A stretch of DNA of 64,000 nucleotides from Sva-07 sp963716095. GTDB lineage: Bacteria > Actinomycetota > Acidimicrobiia > Acidimicrobiales > Ilumatobacteraceae. The stretch is from NCBI GenBank assembly GCA_963716095.1, contig CAVQSV010000023.1, forward strand, positions 744,001 through 808,000, read 5' to 3'. Position numbers and translations under genes: made by a program. How positions within the stretch are numbered: position 1 is the stretch's first letter; each line of letters begins with the position of its first letter. The notes under the pieces were generated by a model, which was not told where the DNA came from, did not search any database, and saw nothing but the letters and a program-made list of their open reading frames with translations. Below are positions 7,369-25,072 of this stretch, piece after piece.

Positions 7369-7397
7369 TTGGTCCTCGACTCGCTCGGGGGTAATGG
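7369..7397 (+). promoter_or_regulatory. Candidate promoter of rplJ-rplL
   Basis: TTGGTC, 17 nt, TAATGG. It would give a leader of about 115 nt before rplJ. The -10 is imperfect. It matches the spacing of other promoters in the window, and the inverted upstream gene means rplJ must have its own promoter. Confidence 0.35.
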
Positions 7398-7435
7398 GTC
7401 CGCCCCGCCAACCGAGGTGCATATCGCCGAAGAAC

Positions 7436-7489
7436 CGTGCTGCTCGCAGCACGTGCTCCTCGTCGGTGTTCGCATCTGATGCGAGCACC
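7436..7489 (+). ncRNA. Structured rplJ leader (L10-leader-like)
   Basis: Two hairpins precede rplJ: CGTGCTG/CAGCACG (7436-7442 with 7447-7453) and GGTGTTCGC/GCGAGCACC (7465-7473 with 7481-7489). Their place just upstream of rplJ fits the L10 leader that binds the L10-L12 complex for autoregulation. The known consensus was not tested. The 342 nt between the SHOCT start and rplJ hold this leader and the promoter above; I saw no gene in it. Confidence 0.5.
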
Positions 7490-7518
7490 ACGAGTTGAGC
7501 GAGAGGAGGTATGCACAC

Positions 7519-8058
7519 ATGACAACGAACCCACGACCCGACAAGGTCGCGACCGTCAAGGAGATCACCGAGAAGCTGAACGACAGCGTCGCGGTGTTCG
7601 TCTCCGAGTACCGGGGGATGTCGGTCGGCCAGTTGGCCGATCTTCGCGCCCCGCTGCGTGACGCCGGCGCCGAGCACAAGGTGTACAAGAACACCCTGGC
7701 CCGCCTCGCCGCGACGGACGCCGGCTACGAAGGGCTGAATGAGTACCTGCTCGGGCCAACCGCGCTCACGTTCGTCACCGGTGATTCGGTGGCGGCCGCC
7801 AAGGCGCTGCTCGACCAGAGCAAGGCCAACCCGCTGCTCGTCATCAAGGGCGGCATGTTGGGCGACAGCCCGATGTCCGCTGATGACATCAAGGCGCTCG
7901 CCAGCCTGCCGTCGCGCGAAGAACTGCTGGCCCGTCTGGCCGGCGCGTTCCAGGCGCCCCTGGTCAAGACCGCCGGTCTGCTCCAGGCGCTCCCGCGCAA
8001 CTTCGCCTTCGGCCTGTCGGCACTCATCGAACAGCAGTCGGCCGACGAAGCCGCCTGA
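7519..8058 (+). CDS. rplJ: Ribosomal protein uL10
   Basis: The 179-residue protein contains the uL10 N-terminal rRNA-binding part (VAVFVSEYRGMSVGQLADLR, KNTLARLA) and a C-terminal helix where L12 dimers attach. It anchors the L12 stalk. The ATG at 7519 lies 9 nt after GAGGAGG and is preferred over a nearby out-of-frame ATG at 7511 and an in-frame upstream start that would include the Shine-Dalgarno in the coding region. Confidence 0.96.
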   Translation: MTTNPRPDKVATVKEITEKLNDSVAVFVSEYRGMSVGQLADLRAPLRDAGAEHKVYKNTLARLAATDAGYEGLNEYLLGPTALTFVTGDSVAAAKALLDQSKANPLLVIKGGMLGDSPMSADDIKALASLPSREELLARLAGAFQAPLVKTAGLLQALPRNFAFGLSALIEQQSADEAA

Positions 8059-8103
8059 TCAACCCCACGTACTGAACCAACGAACTGAACACAGGAGAAC
8101 ACA

Positions 8104-8487
8104 ATGTCCACCAAGGAAGAAATCCTCGACGCGATCAGCAACATGACCGTGATCGAGCTCAAGGAACTGCTCGACGCCTTCGAAGAGAAGTTCGACGTCA
8201 CCGCAGCTGCGCCCGTCGCAGTCGCCGCGGCGGCCCCGGCCGGCGGTGGCGGCGAAGCTGCCGCCGCTGAGGAGAAGGACGAATTCGACGTCGTGCTCGA
8301 GAGCGCCGGCGCCCAGAAGATCCAGGTCGTCAAGGTCGTCAAGGACCTGCTCGGCGTGGGCCTCAAGGACGCCAAGGACCTCGTCGACGCTGCCCCGAAG
8401 CCGCTGATGGAGAAGGCCAGCAAGGCCGACGCCGACGCCGCCAAGGCCAAGCTCGAGGAAGTCGGCGCCACCGTCGAACTCAAGTGA
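8104..8487 (+). CDS. rplL: Ribosomal protein bL12 (L7/L12)
   Basis: The 127-residue protein has an N-terminal dimerisation helix (STKEEILDAISNMTVIELK), an Ala/Gly hinge near residues 38-57, and the factor-binding C-terminal domain with KIQVVKVVKDLLGVGLKDAK. L12 dimers recruit EF-Tu and EF-G. AGGAG precedes the ATG. A terminator-like hairpin follows. Confidence 0.97.
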   Translation: MSTKEEILDAISNMTVIELKELLDAFEEKFDVTAAAPVAVAAAAPAGGGGEAAAAEEKDEFDVVLESAGAQKIQVVKVVKDLLGVGLKDAKDLVDAAPKPLMEKASKADADAAKAKLEEVGATVELK

Positions 8488-8530
8488 TTCCGGCGCCCGT
8501 GGGCGCACGATCACCTCGATGAACGATCGA

Positions 8531-8568
8531 GAACCCGGCGGCTGTGGCCGTCGGGTTCTTGTCGTTTT
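8531..8568 (+). terminator. Terminator or attenuator after rplL
   Basis: GAACCCGGCGGC (8531-8542) pairs with GCCGTCGGGTTC (8547-8558) through a TGTG loop with one G-T pair, followed by TTGTCGTTTT. It separates rplJL from rpoBC, which has its own promoter just downstream. The 334 nt between rplL and rpoB hold only this hairpin, the promoter and a leader of about 195 nt in which I see nothing else. Confidence 0.75.
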
Positions 8569-8590
8569 CGCTTCGATGCGCCCGGAATGC

Positions 8591-8619
8591 TTGACATCCG
8601 CGGTCGACTTCTTTACCTT
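8591..8619 (+). promoter_or_regulatory. Promoter of rpoB-rpoC
   Basis: Perfect -35 TTGACA, a 17-nt spacer, and -10 TACCTT. The predicted start is near 8626, leaving an mRNA leader of about 195 nt before the GTG of rpoB. Confidence 0.75.
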
Positions 8620-8821
8620 GACCCGCAATTCAACGGAGGTCTTGGTCCCGCTCGGCGAAACGACGCCGTCGGCGGTTGACGTTGTGCGTCCTGCGCCGAT
8701 AGGGTTGCCCGTTGCCGTGTGTCTCCTGTTCCCCCACCGTCCCTTCGGTCTGGAGCAGCGCGCCCGGCGTCACGTCGCAGCATTCTGCGTCGTCAACCCT
8801 CGATTTTCTGGAGAGTGATCC

Positions 8822-16401
<7,580 letters not shown>

Positions 16402-16422
16402 CCTCGTTCGCCCGGACGGCGG

Positions 16423-16451
16423 TTGCGCGTGGGATGGGGCGGCCGTAGCAT
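16423..16451 (+). promoter_or_regulatory. Promoter of rpsL-rpsG
   Basis: TTGCGC, 17 nt, TAGCAT, followed by TGCAGG. The -10 and its downstream bases (TAGCATTGCA) are repeated at the rplC promoter. The leader to rpsL would be about 145 nt. Confidence 0.6.
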
Positions 16452-16600
16452 TGCAGGGTCCTCTCATCGGGTACGTCGTGCGACGTAGCCGGTGTACGGC
16501 GGGCGGGTCGCAACCCGCGATTTCGTCCAACACACCACATGTCGCAGGCCCTTGATCGTCGAGGAGCTGCCGACACGACCGAACGAACGAGGTTTCATTC

Positions 16601-16972
16601 GTGCCAACCATCCAACAGCTCGTCCGTCAAGGTCGCAGCTCGAAAGTCACCAAGAGCAAGACTCCGGCGCTCAAGGGTTCACCCCAGCGTCGTGGCGTCT
16701 GCACCCGCGTGTACACCACCACCCCGAAGAAGCCGAACTCGGCGCTTCGCAAGGTGGCCCGTGTCCGTCTGAACTCGGGCATCGAAGTCACGGCCTACAT
16801 CCCCGGCGAGGGCCACAACCTGCAGGAGCACTCGATCGTGCTCGTGCGCGGCGGTCGTGTTCGCGACCTGCCCGGTGTGCGCTACAAGATCATCCGCGGA
16901 GCACTCGACGCCGTCGGCGTGAAGAACCGCAAGCAGTCCCGCAGCCGCTACGGCGCGAAGAAGGAGAAGTGA
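16601..16972 (+). CDS. rpsL: Ribosomal protein uS12
   Basis: The 123-residue protein starts at GTG (VPTIQQLVRQGR) with GAGG 8 nt upstream. It contains TTTPKKPNSALRKVARV and IPGEGHNLQEHS, which line the decoding centre. The lysines altered in streptomycin-resistant mutants are present as wild type. It is followed after 6 nt by rpsG. Confidence 0.97.
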   Translation: MPTIQQLVRQGRSSKVTKSKTPALKGSPQRRGVCTRVYTTTPKKPNSALRKVARVRLNSGIEVTAYIPGEGHNLQEHSIVLVRGGRVRDLPGVRYKIIRGALDAVGVKNRKQSRSRYGAKKEK

Positions 16973-16978
16973 CCCGAG

Positions 16979-17455
16979 ATGCCACGTAAAGGTCCTGCTC
17001 CCCGCCGCGAACTCGTCGCGGATCCCATCCACAAGTCGGTGCTCGTCACGCAGATCACCAACAAGGTGATGCTGCACGGCAAGCGCACCGTCGCCGAGAA
17101 GATCGTCTACGACGCGATGGAGATCATCCAGAGCCGTCTCGAAGGCGACGACATGGCGATCGACACCGTCAAGCGTGCCATCGAGAACGTCAAGCCGCCG
17201 CTCGAGGTGCGCAGCCGTCGCGTCGGTGGTGCCACCTATCAGGTCCCCGTCGAGGTGCGTCCTCGCCGTGCGACCACGCTGGCGATCCGCTGGACGGTCG
17301 ACTACGCCCGTGCCCGTCGCGAGAAGACGATGGCCGAGTGCCTCGCCAACGAGCTGATGGACGCCGCCAACGGTCTGGGCGCCGCGATGAAGAAGCGCGA
17401 CGACATCCAGAAGATGGCCGAGTCGAACAAGGCGTTCGCCCACTACCGCTGGTGA
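16979..17455 (+). CDS. rpsG: Ribosomal protein uS7
   Basis: The 158-residue protein begins MPRKGPAPRRELVADP and has KVMLHGKRTVAEKIVYDAM and the PVEVRPRRATTLAIRW motif. uS7 nucleates assembly of the 30S head. In most bacteria fusA follows directly; here two hairpins and three unrelated genes intervene. Confidence 0.97.
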   Translation: MPRKGPAPRRELVADPIHKSVLVTQITNKVMLHGKRTVAEKIVYDAMEIIQSRLEGDDMAIDTVKRAIENVKPPLEVRSRRVGGATYQVPVEVRPRRATTLAIRWTVDYARARREKTMAECLANELMDAANGLGAAMKKRDDIQKMAESNKAFAHYRW

Positions 17456-17459
17456 TCTG

Positions 17460-17530
17460 CAGCGGAGGGGCCAGACCCCTGCGCTGAGTTGCCGACCCAT
17501 CGACGAGACCCGGGGCTGCGGCCCCGGGTC
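17460..17530 (+). terminator. Two tandem hairpins after rpsG
   Basis: The first stem is 17460-17470 with 17476-17486 (11 bp, one mismatch). The second is GACCCGGGGC (17507-17516) with GCCCCGGGTC (17521-17530), loop TGCG. Neither has a T-run. Together they plausibly end the rpsL-rpsG transcript. Confidence 0.55.
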
Positions 17531-17611
17531 GTGCCGTTCCCGGGGCCTTCACGAATGCACTAATGTGCCCGGTGGGGAGTCATCGACCACACGGTCGGGA
17601 AGGGGAACTCG

Positions 17612-18046
17612 ATGCACGTCCACAACGTCTTGACGGTCAAGGGGGATGCGGTCGCGACGATCGCACCGAATTCGTCGCTTGCCGACGCAACCGCAGCGTT
17701 GCGCGATCACGGGGTCGGTGCACTGGTGGTGAGTCGCGACGGGCACACGATCGACGGGATCATCTCCGAACGCGATGTCGTTCGGGCGCTTGCAGCCCAC
17801 GGCGCCTCCACGCTCGGTCACGACGTCGCCTCGGCGATGTCGACGTCGGTCACCACGTGCCGAGGCGACGACACCATCGACCAGATGATGGCGATGATGA
17901 CCGAACGCCGTATCCGTCACCTGCCCGTCGTCGACGGCGCCGAGCACCTTGCAGGGATCATCTCGATCGGCGACGTCGTCAAGGCGCGCGTCGGTCAACT
18001 CGAGCAGGAGAACAACCAACTCCACGACTACATCCAGGCTCGCTGA
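17612..18046 (+). CDS. CBS-domain pair protein
   Basis: This 144-residue protein is two CBS motifs in tandem (about residues 1-60 and 70-130). Each has the hallmark strand-helix ending: GIISERDVVRAL and GIISIGDVVKAR. CBS pairs bind adenosine nucleotides and act as regulatory modules. As no other domain is fused, it is a stand-alone sensor of unknown partner. AAGGGGA precedes the ATG. The gene lies between rpsG and fusA and converges on the glutaminase gene, with an imperfect hairpin (CTCCAG/CTGGAG, 18048-18070) between the stops. Confidence 0.9.
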   Translation: MHVHNVLTVKGDAVATIAPNSSLADATAALRDHGVGALVVSRDGHTIDGIISERDVVRALAAHGASTLGHDVASAMSTSVTTCRGDDTIDQMMAMMTERRIRHLPVVDGAEHLAGIISIGDVVKARVGQLEQENNQLHDYIQAR

Positions 18047-18076
18047 ACTCCAGCGGACCTCCGTCTGGAGCGGTCG

Positions 18077-19285
18077 TCAGTCGAGGTTGCCCTCGATGAC
18101 GATCTCGATGTCCTGCGCTTCGAGGTGCTGGCTGATCACCTGGAACAGCTGCCTGGCCACGGTCCGCGTCCGCGTCACCCCGGTGACGTCGAGTTGCATC
18201 GTGCGCGTGCCGCCCGTCACGGCGTCCAGCATCAGTTCGATCACGGCCTCAGCGGAGATGAGGTCGAACTCGCCGCGCAGGACACCGACGGTGACCCCGC
18301 CCTCGGTCTCCCACGAGACGATCGGCGAGCGCGGTTCGTTGGGGTGGTCGAAGAGGTGCAGATCGAAGTCCTGTGACAGGTCCTCCAGGACTGCGGAGCC
18401 CCTGACGCTGTTGCCCCACGAGTCGAGACGAGGGCTGTGCACGCCGAATCCGAACTGGGCAGGCTGCACCGCAACGATCCCGCCGCCCACGCCGCTCTTC
18501 GCTGGAAGGCCCACACGCGCCATCCACTCGCCGCTGTGGTCGTACATGCCGCACGTCGTCATGATCGACAGGGTGATCGTCGCTGCTCGTTCGGTCATCA
18601 CCCGGCGCTTCGTCAGCGGATTGATGCCGGTGTTGGCGAGGGTCGCCCCCATCACCGCAAGGTCCTCCGTCGTCACGATGAGCGAGCACTGGCGGAAGTA
18701 CACCTCGGTGGCATCGTCGACCGACCGACGCAATGCGCCGCTCGACCGGGCGAGATGTGCGAGGGCGCGATTGCGGTCGCCGGTCGTAGCCTCCGACGCG
18801 AAGACCTCGGCATCGAGGTCCAACTCGCGTCCGGCACACGCAGAGAGAAACGTGCGCACCCGCTCGAAGCGCGCGCCGGCCGTCGGTCCCTCGATCAGGG
18901 CAGAGGTCACGATGGCGCCGGCGTTGATCAGCGGATTGTCTGGACGGCCGGTGTCGGGGTCGAGGCTGATCGCATTGAAGGGTTCACCGCTCGGTTCGAA
19001 GCCGACGTGGCGATGGACTTCGTCGAGGCCGAGTTCCGAGACAGCCAGGGCATACACGAACGGCTTCGACACCGACTGGATGGTGAAGGGCCGGTCGGCG
19101 TCGCCGGCTCGGTGCACCTTGCCGTGGACGCTGACGAGCGCGGCGCCGAACCCGTCGGCGTCGACCGTGGCCAACTCGGGGATGTAGCTCGCCACCTCAC
19201 CGGACCGGTCGGCGCGGTGGCGCTCGACGACCTCCGCCAGCGCATCCCGGATCGGGTCGACGGTGACGTCACGCGTGGTCGTCAT
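18077..19285 (-). CDS. glsA: Glutaminase with C-terminal STAS-like domain
   Basis: Residues 1 to about 300 are a serine-dependent beta-lactamase-fold glutaminase, which converts glutamine to glutamate and ammonia. The S-x-x-K catalytic motif is in FTIQSVSKPFVYAL, and NPLINAGAIV and the CGMYDHSGEW block follow. Residues about 310-402 form an extension ending in VISQHLEAQDIEIVIEGN that resembles a STAS anti-sigma-antagonist-type fold. GlsA enzymes of about 310 residues lack this part; longer glutaminases with STAS or cyclic-nucleotide domains are known in actinobacteria. It is divergent from the lipoprotein gene with only 44 nt between starts. Confidence 0.9.
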   Translation of the reverse strand: MTTTRDVTVDPIRDALAEVVERHRADRSGEVASYIPELATVDADGFGAALVSVHGKVHRAGDADRPFTIQSVSKPFVYALAVSELGLDEVHRHVGFEPSGEPFNAISLDPDTGRPDNPLINAGAIVTSALIEGPTAGARFERVRTFLSACAGRELDLDAEVFASEATTGDRNRALAHLARSSGALRRSVDDATEVYFRQCSLIVTTEDLAVMGATLANTGINPLTKRRVMTERAATITLSIMTTCGMYDHSGEWMARVGLPAKSGVGGGIVAVQPAQFGFGVHSPRLDSWGNSVRGSAVLEDLSQDFDLHLFDHPNEPRSPIVSWETEGGVTVGVLRGEFDLISAEAVIELMLDAVTGGTRTMQLDVTGVTRTRTVARQLFQVISQHLEAQDIEIVIEGNLD

Positions 19286-19329
19286 CGAACTCGTCCGGGG
19301 CCGTGTGTCGAATGTGGAACCATGACGCC

Positions 19330-19904
19330 ATGGCTACAACAACTCGCGTGCTCGTGCTCGTTGCGCTGATGGTTCTTGCTGTTGCGTGCGGCAGCGACGG
19401 CGACAGCTCCGACAGTGCGTCGAACGATTCGGTCGTGGTCGATGACGCATCGGGAGGCTCGACCGACACCACCGAACCCCAGGAGGCCGCTTCGGAGAAC
19501 ACCGCGCCGAGGAAACCGCCGCAGAGCAGGCGCCGGCACCGGAGTCGTCCGGCGGAGGCGCAACGTTGACGCTGGCCAACGGCGAGACCTTCGAGTTCCC
19601 GACGGTGCTGTGCTCACTCGAGTCGCAGATGTCGGCCGGTTCCGAGATCCTCTTCACCGCGACGTCCTACGACGACCCCGGACTCGACATCACTCAGTTC
19701 GGAGACGAGGGCACGATCACCGATGTCGCATCGATCTCGGTGTACGACGGCGACTTCGAGACGCTCTGGGACGCGAACACGATGTTCGGATCGAGTGTGG
19801 AACTGACCTTGGACGGCACCACGATCCGAGGGACCGGCAGCTTCCTTCCAGGTCCCGACCTGATCGGCGATGCGGTCGACGGGGAAGTCGTCGCCAACTG
19901 CTGA
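19330..19904 (+). pseudogene. Lipoprotein gene broken by a -1 frameshift
   Basis: The first frame encodes a classic lipoprotein signal (MATTTRVLVLVALMVLAVAC, lipobox AVAC) and a Ser/Asp/Thr-rich linker, then runs into Arg/Pro-rich nonsense and stops at 19569. From about 19506 another frame continues the acidic linker (AEETAAEQAPAPESSGGG) and then a folded domain of about 112 residues beginning LTLANGETFEFPTVLC and ending with Cys. Loss of one base near 19506 explains the break. The second half may still be made from TTG 19566, but without an export signal. A sequencing error is equally possible. The domain family is not recognised. Confidence 0.75.
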
Positions 19905-20049
19905 GTGAAACACCCGTCACGTGCGGGTGGGGGCGCATCCCCGGCCGATACACTCGTGAGCCGTGCCTGCGCCGAATGCGGCGCCACAGCACCCGATCAG
20001 TAGACGGATCACGACCCCCCAGTCGCCCTTTGACACGGAAGTAGTAGAG

Positions 20050-22158
<2,109 letters not shown>

Positions 22159-22196
22159 TCGCCGCTGAACCAACCCGCTGAACGCAGATCAGTTCT

Positions 22197-22225
22197 TTGA
22201 CAACCCACATCCGAGTAAACGAAAT
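22197..22225 (+). promoter_or_regulatory. Possible promoter of tuf copy 2
   Basis: A perfect TTGACA is followed 17 nt later by CGAAAT, a poor -10. It may be chance. tuf could instead be read through from fusA. Confidence 0.25.
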
Positions 22226-22246
22226 GACATTGGAGTCGCACGCATC

Positions 22247-23432
22247 ATGAGCAAGCAGAAGTTCGAGCGCACTAAGCCGCACGTGAATATTGGCACGATG
22301 GGTCATATTGACCATGGGAAGACGACGTTGACGGCGGCGATTTCGAAGACGTTGGCGGATCGTGGGTTGGCTGAGTATCAGGCGTTTGACACGATTGACA
22401 AGGCGCCGGAGGAGAAGGCGCGTGGGATCACGATCTCGATTGCTCATATTGAGTACGAGACGGAGAATCGTCATTACGCGGATGTTGATATGCCGGGTCA
22501 TGCTGACTACATCAAGAACATGATCACGGGTGCTGCGCAGGTTGATGGTGCGATTTTGGTGGTGGCTGCGACGGATGGTCCGATGCCGCAGACGCGTGAG
22601 CATGTGTTGTTGGCGCGTCAGGTTGGTGTGCCGTACATCGTTGTGGCGTTGAACAAGGCGGACATGGTTGATGATGAGGAGCTGATCGAGTTGGTGGAGC
22701 TCGAGGTTCGTGAGTTGCTCAATGAGTATGAGTTCCCTGGTGATGATGCTCCGGTGATTCAGGTGTCGGCGTCTGAAGGCGTTGGAGGGTGAGGCTGAGT
22801 GGCAGGAGAAGATCATGGAGTTGATGGCTGCGTGTGATGAGTCGATTCCGGAGCCGGTGCGTGAGTTGGACAAGCCGTTCTTGATGCCGATCGAGGATGT
22901 GTTCACGATCACGGGTCGTGGCACGGTGGTGACGGGCAAGGTGGAGCAGGGCGTCATCAACACTGGTGATGAGATCGAGATCGTTGGGTTGCGTGAGACG
23001 CAGAAGACGACGTGTACGGGTGTTGAGATGTTCCGTAAGTTGCTCGATGAGGGCCAGGCGGGTGACAACATTGGTGCGTTGTTGCGTGGTACGGCGAAGG
23101 AAGATGTTGAGCGTGGGCAGGTGTTGTGTAAGCCCGGCAGCATTACGCCGCACACCAATTTCGAGGGTCAGGTGTACATTTTGACCAAGGATGAGGGTGG
23201 GCGTCACAAGCCGTTCTTCAACAATTATCGGCCGCAGTTCTTCTTCCGGACGACGGATGTGACTGGCACGATCGAGTTGCCGTCGGGGACGGAGATGGTG
23301 ATGCCTGGTGACAATGTCGAGATGACGGTGGAGTTGGGTAAGCCGATCGCGATGGACGAAGGCCTTCGGTTCGCGATTCGTGAGGGTGGCCGCACGGTTG
23401 GTGCCGGCCGCGTCACCAAGATCTTGAAGTGA
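22247..23432 (+). CDS. tuf: Elongation factor Tu, copy 2, requiring a +1 frameshift
   Basis: By eye this copy is identical to copy 1 over almost the whole gene, starting exactly at the ATG; upstream and downstream sequences are unrelated. Differences seen: residue 79 is Asp (GAT) instead of His, four bases next to the frameshift, and the penultimate Leu codon (TTG for CTC). As in copy 1, GCG (Ala175) is followed by an extra T (22772). Frame 0 then reads TCT GAA GGC GTT GGA GGG TGA and stops after 181 codons; skipping the T gives CTG AAG GCG TTG GAG (LKALE) and full length. Codon use is the same G/T-ending type, foreign to its neighbours. It sits in the usual str-operon position between fusA and rpsJ. 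His79 belongs to the conserved YAHVDxPGH stretch, so the Asp is unusual. Confidence 0.9.
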
Positions 23433-23446
23433 TCGGGTACTGACCA

Positions 23447-23761
23447 ATGGCACAGAGCATCCGCATCCGCCTCAAGGCGTTCGATCACGAGATCATCGAC
23501 CAGTCGACGAAGAAGATCGTCGAGACCGTCACCCGCACCGACGCCACCGTTCGTGGCCCGATTCCGCTGCCGACCGACAAGCATCGGTACACGGTCATCC
23601 GTGGCCCGCACGTCGACAAGGACAGCCGGGAGCACTTCGAGATGCGGGTGCACAAGCGCCTCATCGACATCGTGAACCCGAACGGCAAGACCATCGACAG
23701 CCTCCAGCGCATCGAGCTGCCGGCCGGCGTCGACATCGAAATCAAGATCCAGAACGGCTGA
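23447..23761 (+). CDS. rpsJ: Ribosomal protein uS10
   Basis: The 104-residue protein has the uS10 motifs IRIRLKAFDHEIID, TVRGPIPLPTDKHRYTVIR and the PHVDKDSREHFEMRVHKR loop. uS10 is in the 30S head and is the NusE partner of NusG in antitermination. It follows tuf after 14 nt. In most bacteria rplC comes next; here a strong terminator and three unrelated genes follow. Confidence 0.97.
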   Translation: MAQSIRIRLKAFDHEIIDQSTKKIVETVTRTDATVRGPIPLPTDKHRYTVIRGPHVDKDSREHFEMRVHKRLIDIVNPNGKTIDSLQRIELPAGVDIEIKIQNG

Positions 23762-23783
23762 CCTCGCCGGTTGTGAAAGAGGT

Positions 23784-23820
23784 GTGAACAGCGGCCCCGA
23801 CGGGGCCGCTGTTCACGTTT
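23784..23820 (+). terminator. Strong terminator after rpsJ
   Basis: A perfect 15-bp stem (23784-23798 with 23802-23816, loop GAC) ends in GTTT. It closes the fusA-tuf-rpsJ transcript and separates it from the htrA-like gene 17 nt on. Confidence 0.88.
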
Positions 23821-23837
23821 ACGGATAGACAGGGACC

Positions 23838-24998
23838 ATGACTTCGTTGCCGCCTCCGGCCCCAGGCGCTCGACCTGGTCTCGTCTCGCCTGCGCCACGT
23901 CGGGCAGCACAGAACGGCAGGCGTCGCAACTGGATCGTCGTCGTGGCGGTCGGCGTGGTCGCCTGGGTCGCCGGGCTGACCGGCGCGCTCGTCGGCAATC
24001 AGCTGTCCGACTGGATCGACTCGCCACCCAGGAGCGCGAGCGACGAGCCGATCAACGTGTCGGCTCCGAGCGACCCGATCGAAGGTCGCCTCGACGTGGC
24101 CAAGGTGATCAGGCACATGGCGCCGTCGGTCGTCACGATCAGTGCCGACATCGACAGCCAGTTCGGTCAGGGACAGTCGACCGGCACCGGGGTGATCGTC
24201 TCGTCCGACGGTGAGATCCTCACCAACGCCCATGTCGTCGAGGGCGCCACCGAGATCCGTGTCAGGTTGGCCGGCGAGACCGAGCCGCGAGAAGCGCGCC
24301 TGCTCGCCGCCGATCCCGGCAACGACCTGGCGCTGCTGCGCATGAGCGGGGACGGTTTCGACGCTGCGGTGTTCGCCGACCCGGGCAGCGTCCGCATCGG
24401 CGACGAAGTCGTGGCGATCGGCTTCGCGCTCGGCCTCGACGGGGATCCGTCGGTGACCCTCGGCATCGTCTCGGCGCTCGATCGCACCATCGGCACCGAG
24501 GGAGCCTTTCTCGACGGCCTCATCCAGACCGATGCCGCAATCTCCTCCGGCAACTCCGGTGGTCCGCTCGTCAACGCCCGTGGCGAGGTCGTCGGTATCA
24601 ACACCGCCGTCGCCCGCGACACCGCGACCTCGGCGGCGACCAACGTCGGGTTCGCCATCAGCGCTCGCGAGGCGCTCCCCGTCATCGACGCACTGCGCGT
24701 GCAGGCCGGGGGAGACCCCCGCACCGAGGGCTACCTCGGAGTCGAACTCGGTGAGCGGCGCGACGGCGGTCAAGGCGCAGTCATCTCGGCCGTGCAGGAC
24801 GACACCCCAGCGGCCGACGCCGGTATCGAAGCCGGGGACCTCGTCGTCGCCTCCGACGGCGCACCGATCGACGGATCCACCGGACTGATCGCCGCGATTC
24901 GCGACCTCGGACCCGGCGACTCGACGACGCTCACGATCCTCCGCGACGGCGAACCGATCGACATCACCGTCACGCTCGTCGAGCGCCCGGAAGACTGA
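23838..24998 (+). CDS. HtrA/DegP-type serine protease with PDZ domain
   Basis: The 386-residue protein has a short cytoplasmic N-terminus, one transmembrane anchor (about residues 33-52, NWIVVVAVGVVAWVAGLTGA), a trypsin-like domain and a C-terminal PDZ domain (about 295-380). The catalytic triad is visible: His in LTNAHVVEG, Asp in DPGNDLALLR, Ser in SSGNSGGPLVN. Such proteases degrade or sense misfolded proteins outside the membrane. It reads in the same direction as rpsJ but is separated from it by the terminator. A TAGACA lies 6 nt before the ATG; no clear Shine-Dalgarno. Confidence 0.94.
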   Translation: MTSLPPPAPGARPGLVSPAPRRAAQNGRRRNWIVVVAVGVVAWVAGLTGALVGNQLSDWIDSPPRSASDEPINVSAPSDPIEGRLDVAKVIRHMAPSVVTISADIDSQFGQGQSTGTGVIVSSDGEILTNAHVVEGATEIRVRLAGETEPREARLLAADPGNDLALLRMSGDGFDAAVFADPGSVRIGDEVVAIGFALGLDGDPSVTLGIVSALDRTIGTEGAFLDGLIQTDAAISSGNSGGPLVNARGEVVGINTAVARDTATSAATNVGFAISAREALPVIDALRVQAGGDPRTEGYLGVELGERRDGGQGAVISAVQDDTPAADAGIEAGDLVVASDGAPIDGSTGLIAAIRDLGPGDSTTLTILRDGEPIDITVTLVERPED

Positions 24999-25060
24999 CC
25001 GCGCCCCGCTCGGCCGACTCGCGCGGTCGCTCCCCAGCGACTCGGTGACGGCTCGTCGCG

Positions 25061-25066
25061 TACGTT
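25061..25066 (+). promoter_or_regulatory. Leaderless-type -10 box of hydrolase gene
   Basis: TACGTT ends 6 nt before the ATG, and no ribosome-binding site is present between them. Confidence 0.4.
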
Positions 25067-25072
25067 GCCGAC

